Positions 23,191-35,537 of a stretch of DNA of 64,000 bases are shown piece after piece. The notes beneath the pieces were generated by a model. That model was not told where the DNA came from, ran no database searches, and saw only the letters and a list, made by a program, of their open reading frames with translations. Location: assembly GCA_038025085.1 (NCBI GenBank), contig CM076146.1:12400001-12464000 (forward strand), read 5' to 3'. The translations under genes and the position numbers were made by a program. Numbering within the stretch: position 1 is the first letter of the stretch; each line of letters opens with the position of its first letter. Source of the stretch: Tetragonia tetragonoides (lineage: Eukaryota; Streptophyta; Magnoliopsida; Caryophyllales; Aizoaceae).

Positions 23191-24493
23191 ATATGTAAAT
23201 CAAAAGGACTGATGAGCCTGAGTGACTAGACTTGGGTATCCAAGAATTGGTGGGTAACCGCTCCCGGTAGGTCCAGTTCGATTTTTAAGAATTAGGAATC
23301 GGTTCAACCAATTTCAATTTCAATTCCTAAAAATTAAAAATCCGTGGATCCAATTTCAATTCTGGGTAATATAATACAGGGTGCGTACCCGGTTGCGCTC
23401 ACCCCTATTGATACACAATACTGATTTCATAGAGGAAATTAAAGAGAAAAACAAAAGAATGGAGCTATGGAAAGAAAAGAAAACGGGAAGATCTTGATAC
23501 ATCAAGTTGGATCTTCAAGGATTGCATGTACTTAACAGCATCCTCAAGAATCGAGACTTGGTCTTTCTACAACAATGGAAAGTTGAAACAAATTCCAGTC
23601 AGATTATGTTTTATGTTTTTGGTTTGGGAGGGCACATTAATCATGTCATTTAAAATATGGGCCAAAGTTTTTTTCCCCATATTATCTGAAATTAAAAGAC
23701 GTAAAAGAACACACACTTACATTGAAATTTTCTAATATTTTATGTGGGACAACATGGAGGTATTTTTGGAAGCATGTCTAACTGGCCCTAGCGAGGCTGA
23801 TCCGAATCCGATTACTCAATTCGAATAATCCAATTTATAACTCGAATACTATGGGACAATGATAATTAAATTGAAACCCAAACGACCAAAATCAACCGAA
23901 TTGAAGTTAGAGTAACTCAACTCGAATTCGTTTTTGGCTGAATAGACTGAAACTGAATCAATTATTGACTTGAACTGAAATTCGGATTGATTAGAACAAA
24001 ATGGAGCATATATATATAACTCGAGCTCAATTGAGTGGAATCAACAAAATCGGAACCCGTTATCACCTGAACATACCATGAATCGAACTCAAATTGAGCT
24101 AATCCTAGATCCTTAAACTTATCGTCTAATCCGTTGATTGGCTATAATAAATTACCAATACATTATTTTTTTATTTTTCTCGTTATTTGTGATTTTCTTT
24201 TAGTTCGACTTGATCCTAGTTTTAGTGTCACTATACACAATTAGAGGAAAATGACACAACTCCTAGGAGATAAAAATTAATTAGAACACCAGAAAAATTA
24301 GTATGAGACATTCTCATTAAAAACTTATTTTAAAACATTATGATCGATACAAAACATTATATCATTATCTCTCTCCTATTCGTACTCTTCTCTCTCTATG
24401 TAACCGACCAAGCAGTGGAGAAAAAAAGTATAAAAATAATGAAAACCAGAAGGCATGACATCATCATGTAGCGACTCGCGATCATTATTAAGG
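23191..24493. other. no gene recognised
   Basis: AT-rich sequence with GGTTCAACC/TTCAATTT-rich stretches around 23280-23390 and CGAATTC/GAATTGA-rich stretches at 23800-24100, suggesting degraded element ends. No ORF with a domain. Confidence 0.4.
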
Positions 24494-24504
24494 CTTGAAA
24501 TGCC

Positions 24505-24731
24505 AGACGTGGATGTATTTTACTCACAGTTCATGTGTCTTATTGATTTTAGTTTTGTTGGAGTTTGTTTTTATAGTTTGGGTGTTTATTTTTGTCTAAG
24601 GGTATAGAGGAGTGTATCAGTAGTAAGGGTTTGATAGTGGCATAGCTAGCTAATCTGATGATACCTTGTATTGTATTTACTATGCATATGCAATAAAGGT
24701 GTTGATAATTATCAAAAAAAAAAAAAAAAAT
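24505..24731 (+). mobile_element. 5'-truncated poly(A) retro-insertion with target duplication
   Basis: A 227-bp segment ends in a run of 17 A (24714-24730), about 17 nt after AATAAA (24692-24697). It is flanked by perfect 11-bp copies of CTTGAAATGCC (24494-24504 and 24732-24742). This is the signature of target-primed reverse transcription. The body is T/G-rich like a plant L1 3' UTR, so a truncated LINE is likely; a processed transcript tail is the alternative. Confidence 0.8.
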
Positions 24732-24742
24732 CTTGAAATGCC

Positions 24743-25224
24743 TTGAACCTCATACGAATGGTGTGGCAAAGGTTCTATAGCTGCCCAAATTTTTAACTAC
24801 TCTTGGGATCATGTATTGCTCATTAATTTTTTAATATTTGCCCGAAAATATGAGACCCACACACTTTTTATTATGAGTGTAGTAAGTTAAACTCGAGAAC
24901 AAATTTGAACTGTTGCTATAGTTGCCGAAGGAGTTGGATTTGTATTACGATTTTGCACCTACCTCTGGACTTTTAACAACATGGTTTTTGTGTCTTTCGT
25001 AACCGTAAAAAGGGAAGTTCGATTTATTTACCGTTTTTCCATTAACAAATGGCTTGGCTGGGTTTCATGTGAAAATAAAACACAATTCGCAGTCATATAT
25101 CGGCCGTGAATCTAACGGTTAATATGGGTTCTAATAAAATAGGGAGTTAATAGTCTTGTTGGTGATCAAGCAATGCCAAAAATTTACGAACAATGGTGGT
25201 GGTCTAATGATTTCAAACTTACTC
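24743..25224. other. no feature recognised
   Basis: Unassigned AT-rich sequence between the retro-insertion and the LTR array. Confidence 0.4.
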
Positions 25225-25229
25225 CCAAG

Positions 25230-28200
25230 TGTTGGGGAACTTCACGATGTTCCCTCTATTTAAGTTCGAGATAAATAATTAAAGCAATAGACAATAAAGA
25301 ACAACACCATAATTTAACGTGGTTCGACCTCAATTCAATGGAGAACGTCCTTGATCCTCATATATTTGTATTATCAATTAATCAATCACATAACTAATAA
25401 CACTACCTCTCATGTGATACACAAATTGACTCCACTTTTGTTAAGCACACTATGTGTTTTCCTTGATGTCCCCCTCCATGAGGTTCGTCCGCCTACTGTG
25501 CCCTCTTATCCCGTTACATGGTCACTCTCTCTATCTATCCCTCTTAGAGTATGAGCACCCCTTTAATGCACTATACCTCTTAGCACACCGTCCTCTTTTT
25601 TTCATCTCTAAGGCCCTAAACCATTGATTATGTAGGCCAACGACATTAGAGTCCTATTCTATTCTAAATAGGAAACTAAACCCACCAAAAGTCTACAAAA
25701 GATAGGATAATATACAAGATAAGATAATATCTATCTAATAGGAAACTACCACTCATCCCAATATTACATAAAGAACATAACTTGTATCCTAATAGAAGTC
25801 CTCTTCTTATCTTGATCTACAATAGAGTACCAACCTATTTAGAAGACTCATCATCATTTTCGGCTCGATCCCTAACAAACCTCCCCTCGAGCCAATATGC
25901 CACAAACTTGATCAATAAGCCATAAATGTGCATCGTCCCTCGTTAAAAACCCCTTGTTGTCTTCAAACTATTGTTCCCACAAAACCAACTTCATTAGTCT
26001 CTCGAACTTGCCATCATAAAAACCCCTTCCTCCTAGGAACAAATTGGGAACATCACGAACTCATCAATGGATCCTACAAAGCAGCCAACTTTCATAGGCA
26101 TACAAGATCACCAAAGGTGTCCCCACTCGATACAGTTCTCCACCACGTCGAAAATCAATCTCCCACCGGATCTTCACCAAGACCGTAACCTCGCTTTGAT
26201 ACCACTTGTTGGGGAATTTCACGATGTTCCGTCTATTCAAATTCAAGATAAATAATTAAAGCAATAGACAATAAAGAACAACACCAGAATTTAACGTGGT
26301 TCGCCCCCAATTCAATGGCCTACGTCCACGATCCTCATGTATTTGTATTATTAGTTAATCAACCACATAACTTATAACACTATCTCCCATGAGATACACA
26401 AAGTGACTCCGTCTTTCTTAAGCACACTATGTGTTTTCCTTGATGCCCCCCTCCATGGAGTTCGTCCCCCTATGGTACCCTCTTGTCCCGTTACATGGTG
26501 ACTCTCTCTCTCTATCCCTCTTAGAGTATGAGCACCCCTCTAATAAACAATACCTCGTAGCACACCGTCCTCTTTTTTCATCTCTAAGGCTTTAAACCAC
26601 TGATAATGTAGGCCAACGACATTAGAGTCCTATTCTATTCTAAATGGACAACTAAGATCACCAAAAGACTACAAAAGTTAGGTAAATATACAAGATAACA
26701 TAATATCTATCTAATAGGAAACTATCAATCATTCCAATATTACATAAGGAACATAACTTGTATCCTAATAGAAGTCCTCTTCTTATCTTGATCCACAATC
26801 GAGTACCAACCTCTTTGAAAGACTCATCATCATATTCGGCTCGATCCCTAACAAACCTCCCCTTGAGCTAATATGCCACAAACTTGATCAATAAGCCATA
26901 AATGTGCATCGTCCCTCGTCAAACGACACCTCCCATTAAACTTGAACCCTTCGTCTCCTTTAACCTCGAGTATGAAGTGATCACTCTCGTTCGTTTGGCT
27001 TTTCCACAATGTAGTTTTTGAGGACAAAACCACAAACCCTCCTCTTGTTGTCTTCAAACTATTGTTCCCACAAAACCAACTTCATTCGTCTCTCGAACAT
27101 GCCATCATAAAAACCCCTTCTTCAAAGGAACGAATTTGGAACATCACGAACTCATCAATGGATCCTATAAAGCGGTCAACTTTCATAGGCATACAAGATC
27201 AACAAAGGTGTCCCCACTCGATACAGTTCTCCACCATGTCCAAAATCGATCTCCCACCGGATCTTCACCTAGACCGTAACCTCGCTTTTATACCACTTGT
27301 TGGGGAATTTCACGATGTTCCGTCTATTCAAATTCAAGATAAATAATTAAAGCAATAGACAACAAAGAACAACACCAGAATTTAACGTGGTTCGCCCCCA
27401 ATTCAATGGCCTACGTCCACGATCCTCATATATTTGTATTATTAATTAATCAACCACATAACTAATAACACTACCTCCCATGAGACACACAAAGTGACTC
27501 CCTCTTTCTTAAGCACACTATGTGTTTCCCTTAATGTCCCCCTCCATGGGGTTCGTCCCCCTACGGTACCCTCTTGTCCTGTTACACGGTGACTCTCTCT
27601 CTATCCCTCTTATAGTATGAGCACCCCTCTAATGCACTATACCTCGTAGCACACCGTCCTCTTTTTTTCATCTCTAAGGCTTTAAACCACTGATTATGTA
27701 GGCCAACGACATTAGAGTCCTATTCTATTCTAAATGGAAAACTAAGCCCACCAAAAGACTACAAAAGATAGGATAATATACAAGATAACATAATATCTAT
27801 CTAATAGGAAACTATCACTCATTTCAATATTACATAAGGAACATAACTTGTATCCTATTAGAAGTCCTCTTCTTATCTTGATCCACAATCGAGTACCAAC
27901 CTCTTTGAAAGACTCATCATCATATTCGGCTCGATCCCTAACAAACCTCCCCTTAAGCAAATATGCCACAAACATGATTAATAAGCCATAAATGTGCATC
28001 GTCTCTCGTTAAACGACACCTCCCATTAAACTTGAACCCTTCGTTTCCTGTAACCTCGAGTATGAAGTGATCACTCTCGTTCGTTTGGCTTTTCCACAAT
28101 GTAGTTTTTTAGGACAAAACCACAAACCCTCCTCTTGTTATCTTCAAACTATTGTTCCCACAAAACCAACTTCATTCGTCTCTCGAACTTGCAGTCATAA

Positions 28201-31200
28201 AAACCTCTTCCTCCAAGGAACGAATTGGGAACATCACGAACTCATCAATGGATCCTACAAAGCGGTCAACTTTCATAGGCACACAAGATCACCAAAGGTG
28301 TCCCCACTCGATACAGTTCTCCACCACGTCCAAAACCGATCTCCCACCGGATCTTCACCTAGACCGTAACCTCGCTTTGATACCACTTGTTGGGAAATTT
28401 CACGATGTTCCGTCTATTCAAATTCAAGATAAATAATTAAAGCAATAGACAATAAAGAACAACACCAGAATTTAACGTGGTTCGGCCCCAATTCAATGGC
28501 CTACGTCCACGATCCTCATATATTTGTATTATTAATTAATCAACCTCATAACTAATAATACTACCTCCCATGAGACACACAAAGTGACTCCCTCTTTCTT
28601 AAGGACACTATGTGTTTTCCTTGATGTCCCCCACCATGGGGTTCGTCCCCCTACGGTACCCTCTTGTGCCGTTACATGGTGACTCTCTCTCTCTCTATCC
28701 CTCTTAGAGTATGAGCACCCCTCTAATGCACTATACCTCGTAGCACACCGTCCTCTTTTTTTCATCTCTAAGGCTTTAAACCACTGATTATGTAGGCCAA
28801 CGACATTAGAGTCCTATTCTATTCTAAATTGAAAACTAAGCCCACCAAAAGACTACAAAAGATAGGATAATATACAAGATAACATAATATCTATCTAATA
28901 GGAAACTATCACTCATTCCAATATTACATAAGGAATATAACTTGTATCCTAATAGAAGTCCTCTTCTTATCTTGATCCACAATCGAGTACCAACCTCTTT
29001 GAAAGACTCATCATCATATTCGGCTCGATCCCTAACAAACCTCCCCTTGAGCCAATATGCCACAAACTTGATCAATAAGCCATAAATGTGCATCGTCCCT
29101 CGTTAAACGACACCTCCCATTAAACTTGAACCCTTCGTCTCCTTTAACCTCGAGTATGAAGTGATCACTCTCGTTCGTTTGGCTTTTCCACAATGTAGTT
29201 TTTCAGGACAAAACCACAAACCCTCCTCTTGTTGTCTTCAAACTATTCTTCCCACAAAACCAACTTCATTCGTCTCTCGAACTTGCCATCATAAAAACTC
29301 TTCCTCCAAGGAACGAATTGGGAACATCACGAACTCATCAATGGATCCTACAAAGCGGTCAACTTTCATAGGCATACAAGATCACCAATGGTGTCCCCAC
29401 TAAATACAGTTCTCCACCACGTCAAAAATCGATCTCCCACCGGATCTTCACCAAGACCGTAACCTTGCTTTGATACCTCTTGTTGGGGAATTTCACGATG
29501 TTCCGTCTATTCGAATTCAAGATAAATAATTAAAGCAATAGACAATAAAGAACAACAACAAAATTTAACGTGGTTCGACCCCAATTCAATGGCCTACTTC
29601 CACGATTGTCATATATTTGTATTATTAATTAATCAACCACATAACTAATAACACTACCTCCCATGAGACACACAAAGTGACTCCCTCTTTCTTAAGCACA
29701 CTATGTGTTTTCCTTGATGTCCCCCTCTATGGGGTTCGTCCCCCTACGGTACCCTCTTGTCCCGTTACTTGGTGACTCTCTCTCTCTATCCCTCTTAGAG
29801 TATGAGCACCCCTCTAATGCACTATACCTCGTAGCACACCGTCCTCTTTTTTTCATCGCTAAGGCTTTAAACCACTGATTATGTAGGCCAACGACATTGA
29901 AGTCCTATTCTATATTAAATGGAAAACTAAGCCCACCAAAAGACTACAAAAGATAGGATAATATACAAGATAACATAATATCTATCTAATAGGAAACTAT
30001 CACTCATTCCAATATTACATAAGGAATATAACTTGTATCCTAATAGAAGTCCTCTTCTTATCTTGATCCACAATCGAGTACCAACCTCTTTGAAAGACTC
30101 ATCATCATATTCGGCTCGATCCTTAACAAACCTCCCCTTGAGCCAATATGCCACAAACTTGATCAATAAGCCATAAATGTGCATTGTCCCTCGTTAAACG
30201 ACACCTGCCATTAAACTTGAACCCTTCGTCTCCTTTAACCTGGAGTATGAAGTGATCACCCTCGTTCGTTTGGCTTTTCCACAATGTAGTTTTTGAAGAC
30301 AAAACCACAAACCCTCCTCTTGTTGTCTTCAAACTATTGTTCCCACAAAACCAACTTCATTGGTCTCTCGAACTTGGCATCATAAAAACCCCTTCCTCCA
30401 AGGAACGAATTTGGAACATCACGAACTCATCAATGGATCCTACAAAGCGGCCAACTTTCATAGGCATACTAGATCACCAAAGGTGTCCCCACTCGATACA
30501 GTTCTCCACCATGTCCAAAATCGATCTCCCACAAGATCTTCACCAAGATCGTAACCTCGCTTTGGTACCACTTGTTGGGGAATTTGACGATGTTCCCTCT
30601 ATTGAAGTTCTCTTAGCACACCATCCACAATCGAGTACCAACCTCTTTGAAATACTCATCATCATATTCGGCTCGATCCTTAACAAACCTCCCCTTGACC
30701 CAATATGCCACAAACTTGATCAATAAGCCATAAATGTGCATTGTCCCTCGTTAAACGACACCTGCCATTAAACTTGAACCCTTCGTCTCCTTTAACCTGG
30801 AGTATGAAGTGATCACCCTCGTTCGTTTGGCTTTTCCACAATGTAGTTTTTGAAGACAAAACCACAAACCCTCCTCTTGTTGTCTTCAAACTATTGTTCC
30901 CACAAAACCAACTTCATTCGTCTCTCGAACTTGACATCATAAAAACTCTTCCTCCAAGGAACGAATTGGGAACATCACGAACTCATCAATGGATCCTACA
31001 AAGCGGTCAACTTTCATAGGCATACAAGATCACCAATGGTGTCCCTACTCAATACAGTTCTCCACCACGTCCAAAATTGATCTCCCACCGGATCTTCACC
31101 AAGACCGTAACCTTGCTTTGATACCACTTGTTGGGGAATTTCACGATGTTCCGTCTATTCAAATTCAAGATAAATAATTAAAGCAATAGACAATAAAGAA

Positions 31201-32629
31201 CAACAACAAAATTTAACGTGGTTCGACCCCAATTTAATGGCCTACTTCCACGATTGTCATATATTTGTGTTATTAATTAATCAACCACATAACTAATAAC
31301 ACTACCTCCCATGAGACACACAAAGTGACTCCCTCTTTCTTAAGCACACTATGTGTTTTCCTTGATGTCCCTCTCTATGGGGTTCGTCCCCCTACGGTAC
31401 CCTCTTGTCCCGTTACATGGTGACTCTCTCTCTCTATCCCTCTTAGAGTATGAGCACCCCTCTAATGCACTATACCTCGTAGCACACCGTCCTCTTTTTT
31501 TCATCGCTAAGGCTTTAAACCACTGATTATGTAGGCCAACGACATTAAAGTCCTATTCTATTCTAAATGGAAAACTAAGCCCACCAAAAGACTACAAAAG
31601 ATAGGATAATATACAAGATAATATAATATCTATCTAATAGAAAACTATCACTCATTCCAATATTACATAAGGAACATAACTTGTATCCTAATAGAAGTCC
31701 TCTTCTTATCTTGATCCACAATCGAGTACCAACCTCTTTGAAAGACTCATCATCATATTCGGCTCGATCCTTAACAAACCTCCCCTTGAGCCAATATGCC
31801 ACAAACTTGATCAATAAGCCATAAATGTGCATTGTCCCTCGTTAAACGACACCTGCCATTAAACTTGAACCCTTCGTCTCCTTTAACCTGGAGTATGAAG
31901 TGATCACCCTCGTTAGTTTGGCTTTTCCACAATGTAGTTTTTGAAGACAAAACCACAAACCCTCCTCTTGTTGTCTTCAAACTATTGTTCCCACAAAACC
32001 AACTTCATTGGTCTCTCGAACTTGCCATCATAAAAACCCCTTCCTCCAAGGAACGAATTTGGAACATCACGAACTCATCAATGGATCCTACAAAGCGGCC
32101 AACTTTCATAGGCATACTAGATCACCAAAGGTGTCCCCACTCGATACAGTTCTCCACCATGTCCAAAATCGATCTCCCACAAGATCTTCACCAAGATCGT
32201 AACCTCGCTTTGATACCACTTGTTGGGGAATTTGACGATGTTCCCTCTATTGAAGTTCTCTTAGCACACCGTCCTCTTTGATACCACTTGTTGGGGAATT
32301 TGACGATGTTCCCTCTAATGCACTATATCTCTTAGCACACCGTCCTCTTTTTTTCATCTCTAAGGCCCTAAACCACTGATTATGTAGGCCAACAACATTA
32401 GAGTCCTATTCTATTCTAAATAGAAAACTAAACCCACCAAAAGACTTCAAAAGATAGGATAATATACAAGATAAGATAATATCTATCTAATAGGAAACTA
32501 CCACTCATCCCAATATTACATAAGGAACATAACTTGTATCCTACTAGAAGTCCTCTTCTTATCTTGATCCAAAATAGAGTACCAACCTCTTTGGAAGACT
32601 CATCATCATATTCGGCTCGATCCCTAACA
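25230..32629 (-). mobile_element. tandem LTR/short-internal array of a small non-autonomous LTR retrotransposon
   Basis: A unit of about 1090 bp repeats head to tail. LTRs start (plus coordinates, TGTTGGGGAA) at 25230, 26207, 27298, 28388, 29481, 30573, 31129, 32221 and 32289. Full copies end ...CCCTAACA or ...CCTTAACA after 646-650 bp. Those at 30573 (113 bp), 32221 (68 bp) and 32289 (341 bp) are truncated. Seven internal segments (443-444 bp; the first is 329 bp) separate them. Each next LTR is preceded on the plus strand by GCTTTGATACCA or a variant, the complement of a Met-tRNA primer site, so the element reads on the minus strand. A purine tract (CAAGGGGAGGTT) abuts the other LTR edge. 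The whole array has one 5-bp target duplication, CCAAG (25225-25229, 32630-32634). It encodes no gag or pol. Confidence 0.92.
26854..27297 (-). other. internal domain of the array unit (representative copy)
   Basis: The segment holds the primer site side at its right end and the purine tract at its left. A minus-strand frame runs through most of it from MKVDRFIGSID to the end GILAQGEVC, with one internal TGA. The same frame and TGA recur in the other units. It shows no gag zinc knuckle, protease or polymerase motif. It may be a relic of gag, a captured host fragment or noncoding; conservation between units mainly reflects recent copying. Confidence 0.5.
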
Positions 32630-32634
32630 CCAAG

Positions 32635-33474
32635 TATTTGGAAATGTAATGTCATGAGTTGTAATCCTCATTCCCCCCATACCTTGTAACTATGCTTGTG
32701 CAGTTGGGCTGATTGTTAAGTTAGTCTGATATGTTCACTATTGAATATAAGTGTCCGAACGTGACAAACGTTTTTTCTTTGGCCTTTTAGGACTGTGTTA
32801 TAACTTCTGCACCTGCTTAACAAAGTGAGAGTTACGAACACGATATATTCGTGAGGTGGCGAAATTGAGAGTTATAAACACTATATATTGGAGAGGTGGC
32901 GTAAATTGACTGTAATATCTCGTTTTTGTTTTTCGCCCAAAACATATCAAACCCTTCCGTCCGTTCCCTTTCCATCATCACACACCCACTCTCTCTCCTC
33001 AACTTCTCATCCTCATACAACTCTTCTGCGATCAAAGAAGAAAAAGAAGAAATCGTAACAATGGTCTCCACATGGGTACTCAACCATCTACACTCTGCCA
33101 CTAGAAGTGCCTAGAACCATCTATACCCATTTCGAACGATGAATAATAATGCTAGTTGCAGACTCACTCTCACAAGTTAACATGTGTAAAATACCTCTAA
33201 AAGCTCTCACTTTAAAAAAAAAAAAAAACTCACCCTTGATCTTCTTTATTGTTATTTCACCTCCCAAATCAGACCTATTTTCTCTCTTCTTTAGGGACTC
33301 ACTCTTCCCATTTAAGGGTTTTTTTGGGAGTTTTGGAGTTCAATTTTTCCATCTTTGGGATTTCTTTTTGGGTTTAAATGATTTCGGGGTTCACACTTCT
33401 AATTTTAGGGATTTTCTTTTGGATTTTTAGGGGTTTTGGGGTTCACCCTTCCCATCTTATGGCTCGTTCGTTTC
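32635..33474. other. array flank with a possible first-exon-like patch
   Basis: No domain found. Around 32940-33060 a CT-rich leader ends in AACAATGG, a good plant start context, but the frame stops after 17 codons (MVSTWVLNHLHSATRSA). It may be the first exon of a lost gene. A run of 15 A lies at 33214-33228. The rest is T-rich. Confidence 0.3.
32826..32908. repeat. two-copy tandem repeat, about 41 bp
   Basis: AGAGTTACGAACACGATATA...GAGGTGGCG is followed directly by AGAGTTATAAACACTATATA...GAGGTGGCG. Confidence 0.7.
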
Positions 33475-33640
33475 AATTGGTGACTGATAATTTGGAGAAA
33501 CTGGGCAATACTGGTGAAAACTGGAAGGTATAACTGGTAACTGGGAGAAACTGGTAAAAATGGAAAGAAACTGTTGAAAACTGGGAAAAATTGGGTCAAA
33601 CTGATGAAAACTTGGAAAAACTGAGAGAAATTGGAAATTT
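33475..33640 (+). repeat. degenerate AACTGG minisatellite
   Basis: Variants of GAAACTGG/TGAAAACTGG recur about every 10-25 bp across the segment. A similar, weaker stretch lies at 9333-9420. Confidence 0.65.
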
Positions 33641-34490
33641 TATTTTTGAGTGTTTTCTTAATAATAATAAGGAAAATTTACATAAAAAACCTAATAAAAT
33701 AGTGAGTTTGCGAAAAATACCTAGTATAATTATTTTTGTATAAAAAGACCTAATAAAATAAAAAAAACACTCACTAGAAGCATCTATTATCCTTTTTCCG
33801 GATGAATTTTATGTTTATCTCCCCGTTTTGCCCGTACCTAAGTTTGACTCTTCAAAATAAAAAAAAGTAAAAGCTCCTTTTGATTTATTTATTTTCATCT
33901 TGGGTGTTAACTCAAGGATCCTCAAGAGACAAAAACAGACCCTTCTGACTCTGAGCTCCACCAGACCACCGCCCGCAGTAAACCATAGAGACTTGAACAT
34001 GGTTTCTCTTCAGTTGGGTAATTTCATTATAGTTTTTACCTGTTTCATTTTGTTTTCAGATTCAATTTTAGTGGTAATTGAATTTGTGATGGGGTATTAG
34101 CAAATGAGCAAAATGAAAAGAGAGAGATGATACTTGAACACGGTTTCTCTTCAATTGAGTAACTAGTACTCTTCAAATTTTCATTTCTTGCTGATTCATG
34201 TTCTAGACAAAGGTTAGATTTTTACCCTTAAGGAATTAAGGTAACCTAGCCCTTGAAAGCCCTTATCAGATAAAACAATGGACAATGAATCAGTTGGGTG
34301 TTGAGTACACAATAGGAGCTTCAATGGCAGACCTTTTATGTCAAAGAGAGAGAAAGTGATGGAGGGAAAATGAAATAATGGGGGAGGTGAAATAAAATAA
34401 ACATTAACATGGTAAATGCAAGGTAGAAGGTCAATCAAACTCAGGTAAGGGCAAAACGTGTGATTTTAATTTTATTAGTTGTTTGTACGC
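33641..34490. other. no gene recognised
   Basis: AT-rich sequence; no domain-bearing ORF or repeat with clear ends. Confidence 0.35.
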
Positions 34491-34491
34491 A

Positions 34492-34541
<50 letters not shown>

Positions 34542-34669
34542 TAATATTTAAAATGATAATAAAATTAATAATAATAAATAATAATGACATTAAAAATAAT
34601 AACATTAAAAATAATAAAAATAAAAATAAAAATAAAAATAAAAATAATAATTAACATAAAATAATAATT

Positions 34670-34763
<94 letters not shown>
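34491..34763. repeat. (AAT)n/(ATT)n microsatellite with a perfect hairpin
   Basis: AAT repeats (34491-34540 and 34672-34709) and A/T-rich derivatives are followed directly by ATT repeats (34710-34763). The two halves can pair into a stem of about 50 bp. Confidence 0.9.
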
Positions 34764-34767
<4 letters not shown>

Positions 34768-34770
34768 CTT

Positions 34771-34918
34771 CTTGGCCTAATGGTTAAAACTTAAAACTGA
34801 TGTGATTGGTACATTAGGTTATAGGTTTGAATCTCTCCTCCCCCATGTATATGTTAGGCAAAATATCTCTTATGAGATGGCCTCAACATGAGGCCAAGTA
34901 TATAGTCAAGCATAACGT
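34771..34918 (+). mobile_element. tRNA-like SINE head
   Basis: TGGCCTAATGG (34773-34783) fits an A box and GGTTTGAATC (34824-34833) a B box, with roughly tRNA-like spacing. The arms do not form a credible tRNA cloverleaf by eye, so a SINE remnant is more likely than a tRNA gene. Confidence 0.4.
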
Positions 34919-35052
34919 AAATATTATTTTTGGGATATGTCTTTCCATGCGAACGTTAATGTTGCTATTTCATCTGATTTGGAGAATTAAATGAAAGATC
35001 GATGACCGTACTGTCGATCTTTCACTCAAAAAAAAAATAAATAAAAAATAAA
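34919..35052 (+). mobile_element. short poly(A) retro-insertion with 3' hairpin
   Basis: A 134-bp segment ends in an A-rich tail (about 35028-35052). Just before it is a perfect 11-bp stem (TGAAAGATCGA / TCGATCTTTCA) with an 11-nt loop. Direct copies of a 26-bp sequence (34893-34918 and 35053-35078, 23 of 26 identical, core AAGCATAACGT) flank it. This fits a truncated SINE or LINE insertion. Confidence 0.7.
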
Positions 35053-35521
35053 GCCACTTATATAGCCAAGCATAACGTCATGCTTGTTTGAGCTGCCTTA
35101 TATTTTACTGCCTTTTTGTCAGCGTGCAATCTACTTTATCATATTGACACTAAATTCTAAAATTTTATCAACAATTATCTATCGTTTTCTTTTTGGTGCG
35201 AATAAATATCTACCATATTTTTATTTTCTCTTACACAAAAACTTGTATAAAGTGGTCTTTTCGTAACTTTTGGTGAAGGTCAGCGCTTATCATAAGTGAC
35301 TCCTACATTTCTAAATAGTGATTCCTATATTTCTAAATAGTGACCCCATTTTTCTGTGAGTTGGTCTGACACAAAATTTACTGTTTCTCTTATTATTTAA
35401 TCCTCAAATAGTGGCTGACGTGACTTCAGGAAACATAATATTTATGGTGAGAATTTCATAGAGTAGAATTTTTATTTTTCTTTTCGGTGTAAATCTCATG
35501 GACTAGATTAATTCATTACGT

Positions 35522-35537
35522 GACAAGCAAAAAAAAA
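35522..35537 (+). mobile_element. 16-nt A-rich insertion flanked by a 17-bp target duplication
   Basis: GACAAGCAAAAAAAAA sits between perfect copies of AGATTAATTCATTACGT (35505-35521 and 35538-35554). It looks like a retro-insertion truncated almost to its tail. Confidence 0.7.

Noticed and set aside
25230..32629. CRISPR-like regular repeat spacing
   Set aside because: Units are ~1.1 kb LTR/internal modules with TG...CA ends and a tRNA primer site; the sequence is plant nuclear DNA.
25351..32655. Many 60-130-aa ORFs repeated at ~1.1-kb intervals
   Set aside because: They are copies of LTR or internal sequence from the tandem array, on both strands; similarity reflects recent duplication, not separate genes.
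34460..34654. Ile/Asn/Lys-rich ORF
   Set aside because: AAT microsatellite.
34771..34840. Possible functional tRNA gene
   Set aside because: A and B boxes are present, but acceptor and anticodon stems do not form convincingly; treated as SINE-derived.
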